Source: HXMU1420-2 sp034670145
GTDB taxonomy: Bacteria; Pseudomonadota; Alphaproteobacteria; Rhodobacterales; Rhodobacteraceae
Direction of reading: 5' to 3'
DNA: 64,000 bases
NCBI GenBank assembly: GCA_034670145.1
Contig: JAXMOA010000005.1
Span: forward strand, 1 to 64,000
Shown one piece after another: positions 26,256 through 34,154 of this stretch. Both the position numbers and the translations under genes were made by a program. The notes under the pieces are model-generated. The model was not told where the DNA came from and made no database searches. It saw only the letters and a list, made by a program, of their open reading frames with translations. The stretch's first letter is position 1. Each line of letters starts with the position of its first letter.

Positions 26256-26840
26256 ATGACAAACACAACCCTGAAAACCGTCGCCGTCTATTGCGGCTCC
26301 AACACCGGGCGCGGCGACACCTATCTTCAGGCCGCCGCAGATCTGGGCACAACGCTGGCCAGACATGGCATTGGCATCGTCTACGGCGGCACCCACAAGG
26401 GGCTGATGGGCGCTCTGGCCGACGCGGCCCTGGCAGGCGGCGGCCAGGTCACCGGCGTCATCACCGACCGCCTCAAGGCCAAGGGCCACACCCATCCGAA
26501 CCTGACCACCCTGGAGATCCTGCCCACCATGCGCGCCCGCAAAAGCCGCATGATCGAGCTCGCAGACGCCTTCATCGCCCTCCCCGGCGGCATCGGAACA
26601 CTCGAAGAATTCATGGAAGTCTGGACCCTCAACCAACTCGGCGAAATCTCCAAACCCGCCGGGCTCTTTGACATCAACGGCTACTACCAGCCGCTGATGG
26701 CCATGGTGGACCACATGATCGCCGAGTCCTTCCTGCCCCCGGCCCACCGGGAGGCCATCGTCGTGCAAAGCGACCCTGAAACACTCATCGACGGTCTGAT
26801 CCGCTTCTCCCCGCCGACGGTGTCCAAATGGATGAGCTGA
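26256..26840 (+). CDS. LOG-family protein (TIGR00730, nucleoside 5'-monophosphate phosphoribohydrolase)
   Basis: A 194-residue Rossmann-like protein. VYCGSNTGRGDTY begins the nucleotide-binding region, YGGTHKGLMGALAD follows, and the diagnostic PGGIGTLEEFMEVW motif provides the catalytic Glu. ARKSRMIELADAFIALPGG includes the conserved Arg. The family releases free base and ribose 5-phosphate from AMP or cytokinin nucleotides. It overlaps the NUDIX gene by 13 bp, so these two act as a small nucleotide-handling unit after the hydantoin operon. Confidence 0.88.
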   Translation: MTNTTLKTVAVYCGSNTGRGDTYLQAAADLGTTLARHGIGIVYGGTHKGLMGALADAALAGGGQVTGVITDRLKAKGHTHPNLTTLEILPTMRARKSRMIELADAFIALPGGIGTLEEFMEVWTLNQLGEISKPAGLFDINGYYQPLMAMVDHMIAESFLPPAHREAIVVQSDPETLIDGLIRFSPPTVSKWMS

Positions 26841-27271
26841 CCCCGCGCCCCATCAACAAGGTCGCCCTGGCCCTGATCCGCGACGGCCACCTGCTGCTGG
26901 CGCGCAGCCAGGGGGCGGATGTGTTCCAGATCCCCGGCGGCAAGGTCGAACCGACAGACGCCGACGACATGGCGGCCCTGATCCGCGAAATCGACGAAGA
27001 ACTGAACCTCACACTCGCCCCGGACACCACCCGCTACCTGGGCCTCTTCAGCGCCCCAGCCGCCGGGCAAAGCCACAGAATGGTCAACATCAAACTGTTC
27101 CAGGGCGATCCGCAAGGCACCCCCGAACCGGGACAAGAGATTCAGGAACTCGCCTGGATCGACCTGACCACCGCGCAGAGCAACCCATCCGGGCTGGCAA
27201 TGTCCCAGGTCGTCGAAACCAAAATCCTGCCTTTCCTGCGCGACCAGATCCGGCTTCACCGCCCCGGCTGA
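26828..27271 (+). CDS. NUDIX hydrolase
   Basis: A 147-residue NUDIX protein: RDGHLLLARSQGADVFQIPG leads into GGKVEPTDADDMAALIREID with EIDEELNL as the catalytic core. The Nudix box is slightly divergent, with IDEEL instead of the usual REVxEE. It likely hydrolyses a nucleoside diphosphate derivative or mutagenic nucleotide. It is translationally coupled to the LOG gene and is the last gene before the erythritol-type operon. Confidence 0.8.
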   Translation: MDELTPRPINKVALALIRDGHLLLARSQGADVFQIPGGKVEPTDADDMAALIREIDEELNLTLAPDTTRYLGLFSAPAAGQSHRMVNIKLFQGDPQGTPEPGQEIQELAWIDLTTAQSNPSGLAMSQVVETKILPFLRDQIRLHRPG

Positions 27272-27461
27272 TCCACCGGCCAGCCAGCCTTTCCGAACAA
27301 ACGCACCGCCCAACGGCGGCCCCCCGGCGCACCAGCTGAACGCGCCGCCGCGCGATTCCTTCGCAGTCGCAGCATTCCCGCCCCCACAGATCGCCGCCAA
27401 AACGTCACGCACCAACAGGGCTTGGCCCATCGCTGATGCCGCGCCGCAGCGGGTAATATTC

Positions 27462-27491
27462 TTGACAGGAATCGACCGAACTGCAATTTAT
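27462..27491 (+). promoter_or_regulatory. putative promoter of the erythritol-type operon
   Basis: TTGACA at 27462-27467 is a perfect -35 box, with the AT-rich -10 candidates AATTTA (17-bp spacing) or ATTTAT (18 bp) ending at 27491. The start of transcription would be about 27498, next to the operator-like repeat at 27500-27515. The TTG in this box is in frame with the regulator and could be mistaken for its start codon. Confidence 0.55.
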
Positions 27492-27499
27492 TACTCGTG

Positions 27500-27515
27500 G
27501 TGTAAAAAAATTCAC
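27500..27515. promoter_or_regulatory. candidate operator for the EryD-like regulator
   Basis: GTGTAAAAAAATTCAC has GTG/CAC ends and an AT core like the palindrome found before the other SorC gene in this window (GTGAATATATATTCAC; 11 of 16 positions match). It overlaps or directly follows the expected transcription start and lies 45 bp before the regulator gene, fitting autorepression of the whole operon. Confidence 0.5.
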
Positions 27516-27560
27516 TTGAGTTCTGCCGACACAAATACAGAGCACCACACCAGGAGGGGA

Positions 27561-28517
27561 ATGGCACTCGACGCTGACAAGATTGCGCAGGAAACCAGCC
27601 TGTCCGTAAGGGCGGCGTGGCTTCACTATGCTGGCGGTCTCACTCAGGCGGCAGTCGCCAAACGCCTCGGCGTTCCCTCGGTCAAGGCGCATCGCCTCAT
27701 CGCGCGCGCGGTCCAGGACGGCATGGTCAAGGTCACGATCGAAGGCGATATTTCCGAATGCATCGCGCTGGAAAACGCGCTCTCCACCAAATACGGGCTG
27801 ACCGCCTGCGAAGTCGCACCGGATCTGGGCGAAGAGGGTCTGCCCCTGCGCACCCTCAGCGTTGCAGGCGCCTCTTTCCTCAAACGCGAAATCGAAAACG
27901 GCCAGCACAGTTGCATCGGCATAGGCCACGGCCGTACCCTCGCCGCCTCGGTCCAGCAAATGACCCGGTCTACAAAAACCTCAGTCAATTTTGTCTCCCT
28001 GTTGGGCGGCCTGACCCGCAATTACTCTGCCACTCCCCACGATGTGATGGCGCGCCTCACCGAAAAAACCGGTGCCGCCGCCTATGTTATGCCAGTGCCC
28101 TTTTTCGCCAATACAGTCGAAGACCGCGAAGTGCTGCTCAATCAGCGCGGCGTGTCCAAAGTCTTTGAAATGGCTGCCAATTCAGAACTCAAAGTGGTCA
28201 GCATCGGCACCACCGAACCAAGCGCATCGCTTGTCTCCTCCGGCATGATCGAAATGGATGAAATCCAGGACGTCATCGCCAAAGGCGGAGTCGGAGAGTT
28301 GCTGGGCCACTTCTTCGACGCCCAGGGCCAGCGGGTCCGCACAACACTAACCGAAAGAACAATGTCCGTCGGGCTGGATCAGCTCCACGGCAAAGGAATT
28401 GTCGCCATTGCCGGCGGCAAGGAAAAGATCGGAGCGATCCGGTCTGTGGCGAGGAGCGGCTGCCTGAGCGGCCTGATAACGGACGAGCGCACAGCAATCG
28501 CGCTGCTCGATCAATAA
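27561..28517 (+). CDS. eryD: SorC-family regulator, EryD-like
   Basis: The 318-residue protein has an N-terminal helix-turn-helix (GGLTQAAVAKRLGVPSVKAH, about residues 25-44) and a SorC sugar-binding domain with CIGIGHGRTLAASVQQM, then VSLLGGLTRNYSATPHDVM and GGKEKIGAIRSVARSG. The ATG is preceded by AGGAGGGG. It is the first gene of a 16-gene polyol operon that includes all erythritol enzymes, which is why EryD, the erythritol repressor of Brucella and rhizobia, is the best analogue. It likely binds a phosphorylated or free tetritol. The transporter gene follows by 30 bp. Confidence 0.8.
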   Translation: MALDADKIAQETSLSVRAAWLHYAGGLTQAAVAKRLGVPSVKAHRLIARAVQDGMVKVTIEGDISECIALENALSTKYGLTACEVAPDLGEEGLPLRTLSVAGASFLKREIENGQHSCIGIGHGRTLAASVQQMTRSTKTSVNFVSLLGGLTRNYSATPHDVMARLTEKTGAAAYVMPVPFFANTVEDREVLLNQRGVSKVFEMAANSELKVVSIGTTEPSASLVSSGMIEMDEIQDVIAKGGVGELLGHFFDAQGQRVRTTLTERTMSVGLDQLHGKGIVAIAGGKEKIGAIRSVARSGCLSGLITDERTAIALLDQ

Positions 28518-28547
28518 TCTGCAACAACCCTAAGGGAGGAAAAAGAA

Positions 28548-29993
28548 ATGTACGACAAGGAAAACAAGCTGATTGACAGCTACACGGCGGGCAAGCTGAG
28601 CCGGCGTGAACTGTTCAAAGGGCTCGGCGCATTGGGGCTCAGCACCTCTGCCGCGGCCGTGCTGGTCAACGCATCGGCAACCCGCGCCCTGGCCCAGAAC
28701 GGCTTTGACTGGAAAAAGCACGAAGGCACCACCGTCCGCCTGCTGCTCAACCAGCACCCCTATACCGACGCCATGATCGCCAACCTTGAAAACTTCAAGG
28801 CCATGACCGGCATGGACGTCAAATACGATGTCTTCCCAGAGGACGTCTATTTCGACAAGGTCACCGCCGCTCTGTCCTCTGGCTCCAGCGAATATGACGC
28901 CTTCATGACCGGCGCCTATATGACCTGGACATACGGCCCTGCGGGCTGGGTCGAGGACCTGAACGAATGGATCATGGACGACACCAAGACCAACCCGGAC
29001 TACATGTGGGAAGACGTCCTCGAAGGCGTGCGCAAATCCTGCGCCTGGAGCGGTGTCCCAGGGGCGGCCATCGGTTCCGCAGATGCAAAACAGTGGTGTA
29101 TCCCACTGGCTTACGAGCAGAACAACCTGACCTACAACCAGCGCATCTTCGAAGCCAACAACCTCTCCGTGCCCAAGAACATCGACGAACTGCTGGACAC
29201 CGCCGCAGCGGCCAAGGCCGTCATGGACGGCGGCTACGGCATTGGCGTGCGCGGCTCGCGCAGCTGGGCCACAATCCACCCCGGTTTCCTGTCGGGCTAC
29301 ACCAACTTTGACCAGGTCGACCTGACTGTTGGCGACGACGGCATGTTGTCCGCGGCAATGAACACCGACATCTCCAAGGATTACCACACCAAATGGGTCA
29401 AGATGATCCAGGATTCCGGTGCACCTGACTGGTCCACACACACATGGTACCAGGTCGGCACCGATGTGGGCGCGGGCAAATCCGCAATGATGTTCGACGC
29501 CGACATCCTGGGCTACTTCATGAACGGCGGCGACAATGCCGAGGCCGGCAACCTTGCCTTCTCCGGTTTTGCAGCCAACCCAGAGCGCTCGGATCCAACT
29601 CCGAACATCTGGATCTGGTCCATGGCCATGTCCAAGTTCTCCCAGAACAAGGACGCTGTCTGGTACTTCCTGCAGTGGGTCACCGGCCCCGAGCATGACC
29701 TGTTCGGCGCCCGTGAAATGGACCTCGTCAACCCTGCCCGCTCGTCGGTCTGGGCGGACGAAATGTTCCGTGACAAACTGTCGTCCAAATACTCGGGCTA
29801 TGTGGAAATGCACGATGCCTCCGCGCCGGGCGCATCAATCAAATTCACCCCACAGCCGTTGTTCTTCGATCTGACAACCGAATGGGCCGAGACTTTGCAG
29901 AAAATGGTCGCCAATGAGGTGCCTGTTGACGAAGGCCTCGACATGCTCGCAGAATCCGTGAACGACCAGCTGGCCGAAGCCGGTCTGCACTAA
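28548..29993 (+). CDS. polyol ABC transporter substrate-binding protein
   Basis: A 481-residue receptor of the bacterial extracellular solute-binding family 1. KLSRRELFKGLGALGLSTSA with the pair RR is a twin-arginine-type signal, so it may be exported folded by Tat. The mature part contains VRLLLNQHPYTDAMIANLEN and the pattern of sorbitol/mannitol/glycerol receptors. A strong GGGAGG precedes the ATG. It begins the importer part of the operon, followed by two permeases and two ATPases, an arrangement known for GlpSTPQV and Mpt polyol importers of rhizobia. The ligand is probably erythritol or related polyols. Confidence 0.87.
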   Translation: MYDKENKLIDSYTAGKLSRRELFKGLGALGLSTSAAAVLVNASATRALAQNGFDWKKHEGTTVRLLLNQHPYTDAMIANLENFKAMTGMDVKYDVFPEDVYFDKVTAALSSGSSEYDAFMTGAYMTWTYGPAGWVEDLNEWIMDDTKTNPDYMWEDVLEGVRKSCAWSGVPGAAIGSADAKQWCIPLAYEQNNLTYNQRIFEANNLSVPKNIDELLDTAAAAKAVMDGGYGIGVRGSRSWATIHPGFLSGYTNFDQVDLTVGDDGMLSAAMNTDISKDYHTKWVKMIQDSGAPDWSTHTWYQVGTDVGAGKSAMMFDADILGYFMNGGDNAEAGNLAFSGFAANPERSDPTPNIWIWSMAMSKFSQNKDAVWYFLQWVTGPEHDLFGAREMDLVNPARSSVWADEMFRDKLSSKYSGYVEMHDASAPGASIKFTPQPLFFDLTTEWAETLQKMVANEVPVDEGLDMLAESVNDQLAEAGLH

Positions 29994-30020
29994 GCACCAA
30001 AGACGACAAACCAACAGAAC

Positions 30021-30047
30021 GGGCCCGCCTGCCATGCGGGCGGGCCC
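30021..30047 (+). other. intra-operon hairpin after the binding-protein gene
   Basis: A 12-bp stem (GGGCCCGCCTGC with GCGGGCGGGCCC, one G-T pair) closes on a 3-nt CAT loop, 28 bp after the binding-protein stop and 80 bp before the permease. No T-run follows. Such a barrier protects the upstream message from 3' exonucleases and reduces downstream transcription, giving more binding protein than permease. Confidence 0.65.
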
Positions 30048-30127
30048 AACCGAACCAACAACAATTGCGGGCCTGAACGCCCGTGCCCTTCCCGACAAAC
30101 CGTCAGGAAACCAGGAGACCCTTGCAC

Positions 30128-31051
30128 ATGTCCGACGCGTCAACCGCTGGCCCCAAGCCCAGACGATTCAAGGTCAGCCGTCGGATGCTGCCCTATCTGC
30201 TCAGCCTGCCGGCGCTTTTGACCTGCATCGGCATCCTCATTCCGTTCTTCACCGCCGTCGCCTATTCCTTGCAGCGCTACCGGCTGTCCCAGCCCTGGGC
30301 GCGCAAATACAACTGGGGTGAAAACTACCTCAACTTCCTGACCGACTCCTCGTTCTGGAACACGCTCAAAGTCTCCCTGACCTACGCCTTCTGCACGGTC
30401 GGCATAGAGCTCTTGCTGGGCCTGGGCATCGCCCTGCTGCTGCAAAACAGAAGCCGGTTTAACAATTTCGTCTCCATCATGCTGCTGATGCCGCTCATGA
30501 CCGCGCCCGCGCTCGCTGCATTGATGTGGAAACTGATGACCAACCCCGGGTTCGGCATCCTCTCTTACTTCGCGACCCAACTGGGTTTCGAGGACTTCAA
30601 CTGGGCCTCCGACCCGCAAACCGCCATGCTCACAGTCGTGATCGTCGATGTCTGGGTCTATACGCCCTTCATCATGATCCTGCTGCTGGCCGGCCTGCGC
30701 TCCCTGCCGCAGCAACCGTTCGAGGCCGCAGCGCTTGACGGCGTTCCGCGCTGGTTCGTGTTCTACAAGATCACGCTGCCCATGCTGACGCCCTTCCTGC
30801 TCACCGCCGTGCTGTTCCGCGTCATCGAAAGCATCCAGCAGTTTGACATCATCTACGCCATGACCCAGGGCGGACCGGGCGACTCGCTGACCGTTTTCCA
30901 GGTCGAGGCCTATCTGAACTTCTTCCAGTCCACGAACGTCGGGCGCTCGGCCGCGCTGATGATGATCCTCTGGGCCATCACCTATTTCCTGTCGAACATC
31001 TTCATCAAAAACTGGCTGCGCCTGCGTGAAAACCAGCGCGGTCAGGCATAA
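30128..31051 (+). CDS. polyol ABC transporter permease (MalF-like)
   Basis: A 307-residue permease with six membrane segments. The first segment follows PYLLSLPALLTCIGILIPFF, and the conserved EAA loop reads LPQQPFEAAALDGVPRW. This is the MalF/UgpA-type subunit of a CUT1 importer. AGGAGA precedes the chosen ATG at 9 nt; the longer frame lacks a site. It pairs with the next gene. The hairpin upstream may lower its expression relative to the binding protein. Confidence 0.9.
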   Translation: MSDASTAGPKPRRFKVSRRMLPYLLSLPALLTCIGILIPFFTAVAYSLQRYRLSQPWARKYNWGENYLNFLTDSSFWNTLKVSLTYAFCTVGIELLLGLGIALLLQNRSRFNNFVSIMLLMPLMTAPALAALMWKLMTNPGFGILSYFATQLGFEDFNWASDPQTAMLTVVIVDVWVYTPFIMILLLAGLRSLPQQPFEAAALDGVPRWFVFYKITLPMLTPFLLTAVLFRVIESIQQFDIIYAMTQGGPGDSLTVFQVEAYLNFFQSTNVGRSAALMMILWAITYFLSNIFIKNWLRLRENQRGQA

Positions 31052-31062
31052 GGAGCAGGGCA

Positions 31063-31920
31063 ATGAACACCATTTCCACCCGCGAACGTATCCTGCGTGG
31101 CATCGCCATCACCCTTGTAATCCTGTTTTTCATGTTCCCCATCTTCTGGATCGTCCTGATGTCGTTTCAGACCAACGAAACGATCCTGCGCGTGCCACCC
31201 TCGATGTTCTTCGAACCCACGCTGCAAAACTATCGCGGCCTGATCACCGGCCAGCTCGTCACCGATACCAGCTCGCTCGAAATCAAGTTCATGGGCAACC
31301 TGTTCAACTCGCTCTTCCTGTCCACCAGCGCCGTTGCAGTCGGTCTGATCCTGGGGGTGCCCGCCGCCTATGCCTTTGCCCGGCTCAAATTCCGCGGGTC
31401 CGAGGATATCGCCTTCACCCTCCTCTCTTTCCGCTTCGCCCCGCCTCTGCTTGTGCTGTTGCCGCTGACGATCTATTTCCAGCAAATCGGCCTGGCCAAT
31501 ACCTACGGCGGCCTGATCTGGGTCTATCAGCTGATCGTCCTGCCGCTGATCCTGTGGATCGTGCGCGGCTATTTCGAGGACATCCCGGCCGATATCGAAT
31601 ACGCCTATCGCATCGCCGGACACCGCTGGTGGACCACCTTCCGCAAGATCGCCCTGCCCCTCGCCGGGCCCGGCATCGCCGCCGCCGCCCTGCTGGCCTT
31701 CATCTTTGCCTGGAACAACTTCATCTTCGCGCTGGTCCTGGCCTCCGCTGACAAACAACCGGTGACCGTGGGCGCCCTGGCCTTCATCACCGCATCGGGC
31801 GTGCAATACGGCCAGATCGCCGCAGGGATCATCCTGTCGATTGCTCCCACATTCGCCCTTGCCCTTTATGCACAACGTTACCTCGTAGAAGGCCTCAGCC
31901 TTGGCGCGGTGAAAGGATAG
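31063..31920 (+). CDS. polyol ABC transporter permease (MalG-like)
   Basis: A 285-residue MalG/UgpE-type permease. An N-terminal segment (ITLVILFFMFPIFWIVLMSF) is followed by QTNETI and the periplasmic loop. The EAA-type loop reads DIPADIEYAYRIAGHRWWTT, and the last segments end RYLVEGLSLGAVKG. It lies 11 bp after the first permease gene and 3 bp before the first ATPase gene. It completes the membrane part of the CUT1 importer. Confidence 0.9.
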   Translation: MNTISTRERILRGIAITLVILFFMFPIFWIVLMSFQTNETILRVPPSMFFEPTLQNYRGLITGQLVTDTSSLEIKFMGNLFNSLFLSTSAVAVGLILGVPAAYAFARLKFRGSEDIAFTLLSFRFAPPLLVLLPLTIYFQQIGLANTYGGLIWVYQLIVLPLILWIVRGYFEDIPADIEYAYRIAGHRWWTTFRKIALPLAGPGIAAAALLAFIFAWNNFIFALVLASADKQPVTVGALAFITASGVQYGQIAAGIILSIAPTFALALYAQRYLVEGLSLGAVKG

Positions 31921-31923
31921 ACC

Positions 31924-33033
31924 GTGACACTCGTTCTCAAGGATGTCGTCAAAGCGTACAAAGAGGACGTGGTCCTGGATCACGTCAGCCTCTCTGTCGA
32001 TACCGGCGAAACAATGGTGCTCTTTGGCCCCTCAGGCGCGGGTAAAACCGTCATGCTGCGCCTCATTGCCGGGGTGATCGAACCCGACAGCGGCACAATC
32101 CACCTTCAGGGGCGCGACATGGACGGGGTCGAACCCGAAGATCGCGGCATCGGCATGGCGTTCCAGAACTTCGCCCTGTTCCCGCATATGGACGCGACCG
32201 ACAACATCGCCGCCCCCCTGACCGCCCGCAGCATGAGCAAATCCGCCATCACAGAAACCGTGGGCAAGATCGCGCGGATGCTCAAGATCGACCATGTCCT
32301 CGATCACAAACCCAAAGAGCTGTCGAACGGGCAAAAACAACGCACCGCCCTCGCCCGCGCCCTCGCCGGAGAACCCGACATCCTGCTGCTGGACGACCCG
32401 CTGCGCAACGTCGACGCCAAGCTGCGCTTTGAAATGCGCCTCGAACTGCCGCGCCTGCTCAAGGATCAGAACGCCACCGTCATCTACGTGACCCAGGACT
32501 ACAAAGAGGCCATGGCCCTCGGAGACCGGATCGCCGTGATGAACGCCCGCGGCATCGAACAGATCGGCAGCCCCGCCGACATCTACCTTGCCCCGGCAAA
32601 CATCGAAATCGCGCGCCTCTTTGGCGATCCCGTGATCAACCTCCTGGACGTCACCCCGACCAAGGCCGCAAACGGTGTGACCATCTCGCTGTCCGGCGTG
32701 CCCGTCGCCATTGACCCGGGCTACCACATGGCCGTCAATCAGGACTGCACCGTCGGCATCCGCCCCGAGGCCATCCGCTTTGTCGCCCCCGACACCCCGG
32801 GCGCCATCCCGGTGCAAATCGAAACCGAAACACCGTTGAACGAAAAAACCGTCACCCTGGCGCTCACCCAGAACGGACGCGAAATCATGATCTCGCGCCC
32901 CGCCGGCACCGATGGCCCGGACCACGGCCAGGGCTTTGTCACGATAGATGCCGCGCATATCCACCTCTTTGACCGGGCAACAGGCAATCGGATCGCTCAG
33001 CAACCCGGCATTCAAGCGCAGGGGGCCGCATAA
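31924..33033 (+). CDS. ABC transporter ATPase with degenerate catalytic residues
   Basis: A 369-residue CUT1-type ATPase with a C-terminal TOBE region. Walker A is GPSGAGKT and the Q-loop is FQNFALFPHM. The signature is LSNGQ rather than LSGGQ, the catalytic Glu after Walker B is Asp (LLLDDPLRNVDAKLR), and the H-loop His is Gln (VTQDYKEAM). It probably forms the non-hydrolysing half of a heterodimer with the next gene, with which it overlaps by 1 bp. The start is GTG. Two-ATPase polyol importers (GlpS/GlpT, MptD/MptE) are the closest remembered analogues. Confidence 0.88.
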   Translation: MTLVLKDVVKAYKEDVVLDHVSLSVDTGETMVLFGPSGAGKTVMLRLIAGVIEPDSGTIHLQGRDMDGVEPEDRGIGMAFQNFALFPHMDATDNIAAPLTARSMSKSAITETVGKIARMLKIDHVLDHKPKELSNGQKQRTALARALAGEPDILLLDDPLRNVDAKLRFEMRLELPRLLKDQNATVIYVTQDYKEAMALGDRIAVMNARGIEQIGSPADIYLAPANIEIARLFGDPVINLLDVTPTKAANGVTISLSGVPVAIDPGYHMAVNQDCTVGIRPEAIRFVAPDTPGAIPVQIETETPLNEKTVTLALTQNGREIMISRPAGTDGPDHGQGFVTIDAAHIHLFDRATGNRIAQQPGIQAQGAA

Positions 33034-34154
33034 TGACCGCGCAGCTGCAACTCAAATCCGTCGATAAATTCTACGGCTCCATCAGCACCGGTGTCCACGC
33101 CGTGCAAAACATCAGCATGGACGTCGAAAAGGGCGAAATCATCGCACTCCTGGGCTCTTCGGGATGCGGCAAGACGTCGACCCTGCGCATGATCGCCGGC
33201 TTCGAAGAGGCCACCCGAGGCACCATCGAACTCGCCGGCCGCGAGGTGCAGACATTGCCCCCCGCCCAGCGCAACGTCGCCATGGCCTTCGAGGGCTACT
33301 CGCTCTACCCCACCGTGACCCTGCGCGACAATATCGCCTTCGCGCTCAAGGCCGCAAAGCTCCCCGACGCGGAGGTGGCCGAGCGCGTCAACCATGTCTC
33401 CACCATGCTCGAGATCACCGACATTCTGGACCGCTACCCAATGTCCGTCTCTGGCGGTCAGCAACAGCGCGCCTCGCTGGCCCGCGCGTTGATCCGTGAC
33501 GCGGATCTGCATCTGCTGGACGAACCCATGGGCCAGCTCGAGCCGCAATTGCGCACCCTGCTGCGCGGTCGTATCAAACATTACATCAAGGAACGCGGCC
33601 TGACCGCCATCCTCGTCACCCACGACCAGACCGAGGCCAACGCCCTCGCCGACCGGATCGCCGTGATGGAAAACGGCGTCCTGCAACAATACGCAACGCC
33701 CCAGCAGATCAAGGAAGTTCCGGCAAACCTGTTCACCGGCACCTTTGTGGGTGAACCGCCCATGAACGTCTTTGCCGCGCGCGCCCAGGAAATCGACGAT
33801 CAGATCCAGCTGCTCTTGGGGGGCGACCTGAAACTGACCTACGCCAAAGACGCCTTCTCGCCCGACGTGCGCGCGGCCCTGCTGGGGCGGGCACAGATTA
33901 CGCTGGGCGTGCGCCCCTATGCGGTCCACCGCAGCCCGGACGGGGCCGCGGCTCAGGTCGTTGCCAACCAGTGGCTGGGCGATCAGTCCCATATCGCGGC
34001 CAGCTTTGCGGGTGAAAAACTGGTGCTGGTCGAACATGATCGCGCCAATGTGGCCGTCGGCGACACCATCAACGTCCGCCTGACCCCGCAGGACCTGCAC
34101 GTCTTTGACTCCACAACCGGCGACGCGATCAGCCACGGACCCGTCCTGGCATGA
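33033..34154 (+). CDS. ABC transporter ATPase (catalytic partner)
   Basis: A 373-residue CUT1-type ATPase. Walker A GSSGCGKTS, signature VSGGQQQRASLARAL, Walker B HLLDEP and H-loop VTHDQTEANAL are intact. The Q-loop Gln is Glu (MAFEGYSLYP) and the D-loop reads GQLEPQLR instead of SNLDAKLR. A C-terminal TOBE-like part regulates or binds. It should supply the hydrolytic residues that the first ATPase lacks. It overlaps the EryA-type kinase gene by ATGA, tying uptake to phosphorylation. Confidence 0.88.
   Translation: MTAQLQLKSVDKFYGSISTGVHAVQNISMDVEKGEIIALLGSSGCGKTSTLRMIAGFEEATRGTIELAGREVQTLPPAQRNVAMAFEGYSLYPTVTLRDNIAFALKAAKLPDAEVAERVNHVSTMLEITDILDRYPMSVSGGQQQRASLARALIRDADLHLLDEPMGQLEPQLRTLLRGRIKHYIKERGLTAILVTHDQTEANALADRIAVMENGVLQQYATPQQIKEVPANLFTGTFVGEPPMNVFAARAQEIDDQIQLLLGGDLKLTYAKDAFSPDVRAALLGRAQITLGVRPYAVHRSPDGAAAQVVANQWLGDQSHIAASFAGEKLVLVEHDRANVAVGDTINVRLTPQDLHVFDSTTGDAISHGPVLA

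Noticed and set aside
27462..27560. Extension of the EryD-like regulator starting at TTG 27462
   Set aside because: That TTG lies in the -35 box, and the strong AGGAGGGG site directs translation to 27561.
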